NCBI GenBank assembly: GCA_016866375.1 | Contig: VGMK01000080.1 | Coordinates: 1-8,498 of the forward strand | Origin: Bacteroidota bacterium | GTDB lineage: Bacteria; Bacteroidota; Bacteroidia; Flavobacteriales_D; Crocinitomicaceae | Direction: 5' to 3' | Length of the DNA stretch: 8,498 bases | Part shown: piece after piece, positions 1 to 5,780 of the stretch | Layout: every line of letters begins with the position of its first letter | Numbering within the stretch: position 1 is the stretch's first letter | Position numbers and translations under genes: made by a program | The notes under the pieces: model-generated | Database searches by the model: none | What the model was told of the DNA's origin: nothing | The model's input: only the letters and a program-made list of their open reading frames with translations

Positions 1-51
1 GCAGCGAATTTTAATTTCAATACCTTTGAAGTCAAAAAATTGAAAAATTAA
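1..51 (+). CDS. Possible C-terminal end of an upstream gene (partial)
   Basis: Frame 1 is open from the window edge to a TAA at 49-51 and would encode the last 16 residues of a protein, AANFNFNTFEVKKLKN. The other two forward frames stop earlier: a TAA at 12-14 in frame 3 and a TGA at 41-43 in frame 2. The 17-bp gap to the next start at 69 would suit a same-strand neighbour. The fragment is far too short to assign a family, and an open frame this long is expected by chance, so this is only a candidate. If it is coding, the promoter-like box at 21-28 may be coincidental. Confidence 0.35.
   Translation, partial: AANFNFNTFEVKKLKN
21..28 (+). promoter_or_regulatory. Candidate Bacteroidota -7 box upstream of the DUF2490 gene
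   Basis: TACCTTTG matches the TAnnTTTG -7 consensus of the Bacteroidota primary sigma factor exactly. Transcription would begin near position 34, giving a leader of roughly 35 nt before the GTG at 69. The expected -33 element would fall at or beyond the window edge and cannot be checked. The box also overlaps a possible coding end of an upstream gene, so it could be a chance match. Confidence 0.4.
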
Positions 52-68
52 TATTTTAGTAAATTGTT

Positions 69-842
69 GTGAAACGAGGCGTTTTTTCTTTGCTTACATT
101 CCTTGCTGCTACATTAAATTTTTACATAGTAAACTCGCAAAAAGAGTTTACAGACCAACGGCATACTTGGATTACATACACAGGAAATCACAAATTGACA
201 AAAAAAATTGGTGTACATACGGAATACCAATGGCGTAGGCACGATTGGTTTAAAATGTGGCAGCAATCCCTGTTGCGTTTGGGGGTGGATTATCAGGTAA
301 ATTCGCAATTAGCCCTTACGCTCGGATATGGATGGATTTTAACTTTTCCTTATGGTGATCAACCCGTCCTTAATGAATTTAATGAACATAGAATTTGGCA
401 ACAAATTAATTTGAAAAGTAACGTCGAAAATTCATTACGGGCAATTGAGTTTCAGCACAGGTATAGGTTAGAACAACGATTTTTAGAAACTTTTTACAGC
501 AACGTGGAAGGAATAACTCAAAAAGGGAGTCCTGTTTTTCGGCATCGTATTCGATACAGGGCAATGGTTTTGATGCCTATTAATAAAAAAACAATGCAAG
601 ACAATACGCTATTCTTGAACATGAACGATGAGGTTTTTATCGGATTTGGAGAAGGGATTGGAAAAAATGTTTTTGATCAGAACAGATTTAATATTTCTTT
701 AGGCTGGCGGTTCAACCGTAATTTCAATTGGCAAGTTGGCTACTTAAATCAATACCTTATTAAAACAGATGGAATAAAAACGGAAAGAAATCATACACTG
801 CTGACCGCTGTTGTTTATAACTTTGAATCTGTAAAAAAGTAG
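69..842 (+). CDS. DUF2490 family outer-membrane beta-barrel protein
   Basis: A 257-residue predicted secreted protein. Residues 1-24 form a signal peptide: K2/R3, a hydrophobic core around 5-21, then a VNSQ cleavage region. The mature part is made of alternating-residue beta strands rich in aromatic and basic residues, for example HTWITYTG (32-39), NEHRIWQQ (105-112), FQHRYRLEQRF (128-138) and FRHRIRYR (157-164). It continues with NDEVFIGFGEGIGKN (186-200) and a GYLNQYL strand (224-230). This pattern and length fit the DUF2490 family, which is widespread in Bacteroidota, predicted to sit in the outer membrane, and of unknown function. GTG 69 is the most upstream start in frame, with a TAA at 60-62 just before it, and gives a proper signal peptide. 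The frame ends in tandem stops, TAG 840-842 followed by TGA. The family call is from memory of its motifs; the cargo or role is unknown. Confidence 0.82.
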   Translation: MKRGVFSLLTFLAATLNFYIVNSQKEFTDQRHTWITYTGNHKLTKKIGVHTEYQWRRHDWFKMWQQSLLRLGVDYQVNSQLALTLGYGWILTFPYGDQPVLNEFNEHRIWQQINLKSNVENSLRAIEFQHRYRLEQRFLETFYSNVEGITQKGSPVFRHRIRYRAMVLMPINKKTMQDNTLFLNMNDEVFIGFGEGIGKNVFDQNRFNISLGWRFNRNFNWQVGYLNQYLIKTDGIKTERNHTLLTAVVYNFESVKK

Positions 843-891
843 TGAGGTTAACTTTAAAAAATGCTTTGTGTTTTCGAATCTAATTTAAGTA

Positions 892-899
892 TAAATTTG
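892..899 (+). promoter_or_regulatory. Candidate -7 box immediately before the M1 peptidase gene
   Basis: TAAATTTG is an exact TAnnTTTG match in the 68-bp spacer between the DUF2490 and M1 peptidase genes. A TTG at 866-868 lies 23 nt upstream, at the outer limit of the usual -33 to -7 spacing. If the box is used, transcription starts near 905, leaving only about 5 nt before the ATG at 911 and making an upstream GTG start at 899 impossible on that transcript. Read-through from the DUF2490 gene is also possible. Confidence 0.45.
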
Positions 900-910
900 T
901 GCGTAAATCC

Positions 911-3907
911 ATGAAAAAAGTAATATTATTCTTTCTCGTTTTCTTGTTGTCAACCGCGTCAATAGCTCAAACTTATTGGCAGCAGGAGGTGAATTATAAA
1001 ATAAACGTTTCGCTTGATGATGAAAACCATTTTCTAAGGGGTTTTGAATCCATGGAATATATTAACAACTCTCCCAATGTTATTGAGAAACTGTACATTC
1101 ATTTATGGCCCAATGCCTATCGCAGTCGGTACAGTGCCCTAGCGAAACAATTATATAAAAATGGCCAAACAGAATTATATTTTGGTCCTGAGAGTGATCG
1201 CGGGTGGATCGATTCTTTGAATTTTAAATCCGAAGGCGCAATGCTTAAATGGGACTACGACCCTACGCATATGGATATTTGTATCTTACATTTAGCCAAA
1301 CCTTTGAGGCCGGGAGAAAGCGTAACAATTGAAACCCCATTTAAAGTAAAAATACCTTCGGGAGAAATTTCTCGTCTTGGTCATATCGGACAATCATACC
1401 AAATCACGCAGTGGTACCCAAAACCGGCAGTTTACGATAAAAATGGATGGAACCAAATGCCCTATTTGAATCAGGGGGAATTTTATTCGGAATTCGGTTC
1501 CTTTGATGTAACGATTACCTTACCTGAAAATTATGTGGTTGGAGCCACTGGTGATTTGCAAACACAAAGTGAACTTGAGTTTTTGTCCAAAAAGGCAAAA
1601 GAAACAGAGGCTGTTATGGGAGAATTGTTAACGCTTTCCAAGATAAAAGCTTCAGAATTTCCGGCATCCTCTCCCAACATGAAAACAATTCGCTACACTC
1701 AAAGTAATGTTCACGATTTTGCATGGTTCGCCGATAAGCGCTATGCGGTGCTAAAGGGTGAGGTTGAACTTCCGCAGAGTAAACGTAAGGTTACGTCATG
1801 GGCTATGTTTGTTCCAACAAATGCGAAGACCTGGCAATATGCGATTGAATACATTAACGATGGAACATATTATTATTCACTTTGGAACGGCGATTATCCC
1901 TTTAACCAAGTGACAGCTGTAGATGGAACCATTTCCGCAGGTGGTGGTATGGAGTATCCAAATGTTACGGTTATTGGAAATACTTCTTCAAAAGAAGACC
2001 TCGAGGTTGTAATTGTTCACGAAGTTGGTCATAATTGGTTCTACGGAATTCTTGGTTCAAATGAACGTGTTCATGGTTGGATGGACGAAGGAATGAATAC
2101 CTTAAATGAAATGCGTTACATTCAGACGAAATATCCAAACAATACGCGATTTTCTGACATGGTCCTAAATGGAAAATTCCACCTTAAGGACCTTGATCAC
2201 CATGACATGGGAGATATTTCTTACCGGGCCATTGCAGGTTTCGGTTTGGATCAACCTATTGAAACACATTCTGCAGCTTTCACTTCGGCAAATTATGGCA
2301 TTATTATGTACCAGAAGACCGGGTTGGTGTTTTTCTACCTTAAAGATTATCTTGGAGAGGAGCTTTTTGATAAAGCCATGCATGAATATTACGAGCAATG
2401 GAAATTCAAGCACCCACAACCTGAAGACATAAAAAAATCTATTGAATCATCAACGGGTAAAAACTTGAGTTGGTTATTCACAGATTTAATTCAGACGACG
2501 CGACACATCGATTACAAAATTCAACGTGTTAAAAAGGATAAACTTACCAATACGACACAAGTAACCGTAAAAAATCTAGGACAAGTGCAAGGGCCAATTG
2601 AGGTGAATGCTTTTATGGATAAAAAAGATAGAGATAGTATGTTAGTGGAGACCAAATGGGTGGAGCCAGCAAAGAAAGCTACCATAACTTTTAACGGTAC
2701 AGACTATTCTCGGTTTTCTATAGATGTAAGTAAAGATATTCCTGAATTAAAACGTTCGAATAATCATTGGAATAAGAAACTATTCCCATATTGTGAGCCT
2801 TTGAAAGGTGAATTTTTAATTGGCGATCACGACATAAACAAAACAAATTTCTTCTGGACTCCAACTATCGGCGGAAATGCTTATGATGGTTTTATGTTTG
2901 GAGGTGCAATTCACAATTTTGGTATTCCATTTAAACCGTTTCAATTTGTTTTTGCTCCTCAATTTTCAACAGGTAGATTGCGACCTGTTGGAATGGCAGA
3001 GTTTAGTTACACTTTTTTACCGGCTACTCATTTTAAATCTTCGAAACTTGGCATGTCGATACGTCATTTTGGAACTGGAGATTCTAAGGCCGCACAATTA
3101 GTATCTTTGTCGCCTTATCTCAAATTGAATTTAGGTAATCGTGGAGAAGCAAGCCCTACATCACATGACCTGCTAGTTCAAGGCTCTTTTAGAAAGGATG
3201 ATTATGGAACGAATGGATTCACACAATTAGGAGGGTTTTTACAATACAATTACAATGTTAATTTGACAGACCACAGATTTGATTGGAAAGTTCGTTATGA
3301 ATATGCGAATAGAAACCGTGTGGATGATCTTATAGATTACATAGAGCCAACTGTTTCGATGAATCGTGTTCAAAATGAAATGAAGTACAAATGGCGCTAT
3401 TTACGCAACAAACAAAAACGTTGGTTGGAGGTTCGTGCTTTTACAGGTTGGAATTTAGCAACAAATACAGATCAATCGGCATTTTTGTATTCTTTCGGTG
3501 GAGCAATGGGTGATCAAGATATTTATATGGAAGAATATTATTTTGGCAGATTTCAGCCGAATGGATTTTGGAGCAATCAACGAATGAATAATATGGGAGG
3601 GTTTAATACAGCAAATGACCAAAATGAGCGTTTTGAGAATTTATCAACTGTAAGTATATACTCGGAGTTACCTTATATTCCTAAATTGTTTGGTATTTTT
3701 GTGGACGCTGGAATTTCCGGTAACAAGACAGCCTTGAATGCAGGAATTGGAATGAAATTAGGACCAGTTTTAAGTTTGTATTTCCCTCTTTATCGTGCCG
3801 GAAATGCGTTGGATGCGTTGCAATTTAATCAGTACAGTCGCGAAATAAGATTTTCATTGAAAATGAATTTGGTAAATTCAAGCTTACGCTTAGGTAATCT
3901 GTTCTAA
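911..3907 (+). CDS. M1 family zinc metallopeptidase with C-terminal barrel-like domain
   Basis: A 998-residue predicted exported aminopeptidase-like zinc protease. I chose ATG 911 over the in-frame GTG at 899 because it opens directly into a classic signal peptide, MKKVILFFLVFLLSTASIAQ (1-20), and because the GTG overlaps a promoter-like box. Residues about 21-265 form the N-terminal beta domain of M1 peptidases. The catalytic domain carries GGGMEYPN (344-351, the GxMEN equivalent), the zinc site HEVGH (370-374) with its third ligand E393 in WMDEG exactly 18 residues later, and YQKTG with the likely catalytic tyrosine Y467. All expected catalytic residues are present, so it should be active. 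Residues about 532-640 look like a beta-sandwich. From about 647 to the end, some 350 residues of aromatic, glycine-rich strands finish in a terminal phenylalanine, as in outer-membrane barrels. This suggests anchoring in the outer membrane. The gene is followed one base later by sppA. Substrate is unknown; the barrel assignment is inference. Confidence 0.88.
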   Translation: MKKVILFFLVFLLSTASIAQTYWQQEVNYKINVSLDDENHFLRGFESMEYINNSPNVIEKLYIHLWPNAYRSRYSALAKQLYKNGQTELYFGPESDRGWIDSLNFKSEGAMLKWDYDPTHMDICILHLAKPLRPGESVTIETPFKVKIPSGEISRLGHIGQSYQITQWYPKPAVYDKNGWNQMPYLNQGEFYSEFGSFDVTITLPENYVVGATGDLQTQSELEFLSKKAKETEAVMGELLTLSKIKASEFPASSPNMKTIRYTQSNVHDFAWFADKRYAVLKGEVELPQSKRKVTSWAMFVPTNAKTWQYAIEYINDGTYYYSLWNGDYPFNQVTAVDGTISAGGGMEYPNVTVIGNTSSKEDLEVVIVHEVGHNWFYGILGSNERVHGWMDEGMNTLNEMRYIQTKYPNNTRFSDMVLNGKFHLKDLDHHDMGDISYRAIAGFGLDQPIETHSAAFTSANYGIIMYQKTGLVFFYLKDYLGEELFDKAMHEYYEQWKFKHPQPEDIKKSIESSTGKNLSWLFTDLIQTTRHIDYKIQRVKKDKLTNTTQVTVKNLGQVQGPIEVNAFMDKKDRDSMLVETKWVEPAKKATITFNGTDYSRFSIDVSKDIPELKRSNNHWNKKLFPYCEPLKGEFLIGDHDINKTNFFWTPTIGGNAYDGFMFGGAIHNFGIPFKPFQFVFAPQFSTGRLRPVGMAEFSYTFLPATHFKSSKLGMSIRHFGTGDSKAAQLVSLSPYLKLNLGNRGEASPTSHDLLVQGSFRKDDYGTNGFTQLGGFLQYNYNVNLTDHRFDWKVRYEYANRNRVDDLIDYIEPTVSMNRVQNEMKYKWRYLRNKQKRWLEVRAFTGWNLATNTDQSAFLYSFGGAMGDQDIYMEEYYFGRFQPNGFWSNQRMNNMGGFNTANDQNERFENLSTVSIYSELPYIPKLFGIFVDAGISGNKTALNAGIGMKLGPVLSLYFPLYRAGNALDALQFNQYSREIRFSLKMNLVNSSLRLGNLF

Positions 3908-3908
3908 A

Positions 3909-5720
3909 ATGACTGAAGGAAAAATCAAATTCGGAAAAATATTTTGGCCTAGTTTCTTGGCTGTCGTCATCGGAGGAATAATCTCCACGGTAATTTATAT
4001 TTTATCACTTTTTAGTGTTTTAACGCTGTTCTTTGACATGGGCGAGAGTGAACTAGAAGTGAAAGACAATACAGTCCTGCACATGAAGTTGGAAGGTGAA
4101 ATTGCGGAACAAAGTTCAAGTGATTTATCTATTAGCACCTTCTCTTTTAAACAAAAGAAAGGTCTTCCTGACATTTTACATGGCTTGAAAAAAGCTCAGA
4201 ACGACGATAGAATCAAAGGTTTATTTTTAGAACTTGGAGATGTAAATTGCGGAGTTTCAACTGCCAAAGAAATTCGGAAAGCAATCGACGAATTTGAAAA
4301 AAGTGGAAAATTTGTAGTGGCTTATTTATCAGGAGAATACGTATCTCAAAAAACATATTATATTTCTTCTGTCGCGAATGAAGTTTACGGTTTTCCATCA
4401 ACTGTTTTTCAATGGACAGGTTTAGGTGGGGAAGTGATGTTTTATACCGGGCTTTTAGAAAAATTGGATGTCGAAGTTGAGGTCATTCGGGGAAAAAACA
4501 ATGATTTTAAAAGTGCAGTTGAACCGTTTTTTCGAAAAGAAATGAGTGATTCAAGTAGGCTTCAAACAAAAACCTATATGAATTCAATTTGGAGCGATAT
4601 ATGCCAGGACATTTCAAAAGATAAAAGCATTAGTGTTGAAAAACTGAATATATACGCGGATAGTTTGTCGTTGAGAAAGATGCAAGACGCTGTAAAATTT
4701 AAGTTTATCAATGGAGTAAAATACCGGGATGAGGTGATGCAAGTATTAGCAAAAAAAGTGGGTGTGGACAACCCAAGTAGTTTGAATTTGCTTGCCGTGG
4801 AAAAATACGGAAAGTATTTCTTTTTTGAAGATCAAGAAATTAGACAGATTGAAAAACCGAAAATTGCTGTGATTGTAGCAGAAGGTGATATTTCGCGCGA
4901 TGGAGACGGAATTGCTTCTGAAAAGTTGTGCAAACTTTGGAAAAAAGTTCGAGAGGAGGTCAATATTGAAGCCGTGGTTTTTAGGATAAACAGTCCGGGA
5001 GGAAGTGCATTAGCGAGTGACGAAATTTGGCGTGAAGTGGAGCTAACCAAGGCAAAAAAGAAGGTGATTGTTTCAATGGGGGATGTGGCAGCCTCTGGAG
5101 GATATTATATTGCAGCACCGGCTCATCGAATTTTTGCTGAAAATAGTACTATTACTGGGTCAATTGGTGTCTTTGGGATGATTCCTTACACTGGCAAAAT
5201 GTTGGAAAATAAATTGGGAATAACCTTTGATCGAGTTTCAACAAATAAACACGCCTCCTTGTCCTTAAATCGCAAGCTAACCAAGGAGGAATTGAGTATA
5301 ACACAAGCTGAGGTCGACGAAATTTACGACGATTTCCTATCGAAGGTAGCGACAGGAAGAAAAATGACGAAAGAAAATGTCAACAAGGTGGCAAGAGGAA
5401 GAGTATGGGCTGGATCTGATGCAGTTAAAATTGGCTTAGTTGATGAAATTGGCGGTTTAACTGCAGCCATTGCCTATGCAGCAAAATTAGTAAATGGAGA
5501 TAAGGACGAAGTATTGTATTATCCCTCGGTGGAAAAAGATTTTGCTGACAAATTCATAGATTTTCTCGAAGATGAAAACGAAAAGGAGGAAGATGAGAAA
5601 GATGTCACTTCAACCAATCAGCTTCCGGAAGAATTGTTGGAATACTACAAGGAATTGAAGAAGATAGAAAGTATGTCAGGCTTGCAAATGAGATTGCCCT
5701 TTAACATTAGGTTTTATTGA
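3909..5720 (+). CDS. sppA: Signal peptide peptidase SppA, 67K type (family S49)
   Basis: A 603-residue membrane-anchored serine protease that is expected to degrade cleaved signal peptides and other membrane-associated peptides. A single N-terminal hydrophobic segment (about 12-42) would anchor it in the inner membrane, with the rest in the periplasm. It has the tandem-repeat S49 layout of E. coli-type SppA. The N-terminal repeat provides the general-base lysine K201 in FKSAVEPFF, equivalent to E. coli K209. The C-terminal repeat provides the nucleophile S396 in GDVAASGGYYIAAP, equivalent to E. coli S409, followed by the conserved STITGSIGVFG stretch. Length is close to the E. coli protein (618 residues). 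A strongly acidic segment (FLEDENEKEEDEK, 552-564) precedes a C-terminal LQMRLPFNIRFY tail. The ATG lies one base after the M1 peptidase stop codon, so the two are very likely cotranscribed and translationally coupled. Confidence 0.95.
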   Translation: MTEGKIKFGKIFWPSFLAVVIGGIISTVIYILSLFSVLTLFFDMGESELEVKDNTVLHMKLEGEIAEQSSSDLSISTFSFKQKKGLPDILHGLKKAQNDDRIKGLFLELGDVNCGVSTAKEIRKAIDEFEKSGKFVVAYLSGEYVSQKTYYISSVANEVYGFPSTVFQWTGLGGEVMFYTGLLEKLDVEVEVIRGKNNDFKSAVEPFFRKEMSDSSRLQTKTYMNSIWSDICQDISKDKSISVEKLNIYADSLSLRKMQDAVKFKFINGVKYRDEVMQVLAKKVGVDNPSSLNLLAVEKYGKYFFFEDQEIRQIEKPKIAVIVAEGDISRDGDGIASEKLCKLWKKVREEVNIEAVVFRINSPGGSALASDEIWREVELTKAKKKVIVSMGDVAASGGYYIAAPAHRIFAENSTITGSIGVFGMIPYTGKMLENKLGITFDRVSTNKHASLSLNRKLTKEELSITQAEVDEIYDDFLSKVATGRKMTKENVNKVARGRVWAGSDAVKIGLVDEIGGLTAAIAYAAKLVNGDKDEVLYYPSVEKDFADKFIDFLEDENEKEEDEKDVTSTNQLPEELLEYYKELKKIESMSGLQMRLPFNIRFY

Positions 5721-5780
5721 TTCAATTTTTATCTTATTAATGCTGAGTTTGAACTTTGAATTCAACCTAAAAGTAAAATC
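5721..5780. other. Convergent intergenic spacer
   Basis: This 60-bp AT-rich gap separates the stop codons of the rightward sppA gene and the leftward E1 gene. Termination for both transcripts must occur here or within the opposing gene ends. I looked for a GC-rich hairpin followed by a T run and found none. The only symmetry is an AT-rich palindrome, TTGAATTCAA, near 5756-5765, which is too weak to call a terminator. Confidence 0.5.

Noticed and set aside
899..910. GTG 899 as the start of the M1 peptidase
   Set aside because: It adds only four residues before the natural signal-peptide start at ATG 911 and its G is part of an exact promoter -7 box.
2165..2432. Overlapping open frames of 84-87 codons on both strands inside the M1 peptidase gene
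   Set aside because: They are shadows of the catalytic-domain coding sequence, with no independent start context or recognisable protein features.
5750..5780. Possible bidirectional terminator in the convergent spacer
   Set aside because: The symmetry is AT-only with short arms and is not followed by a T run on either strand.
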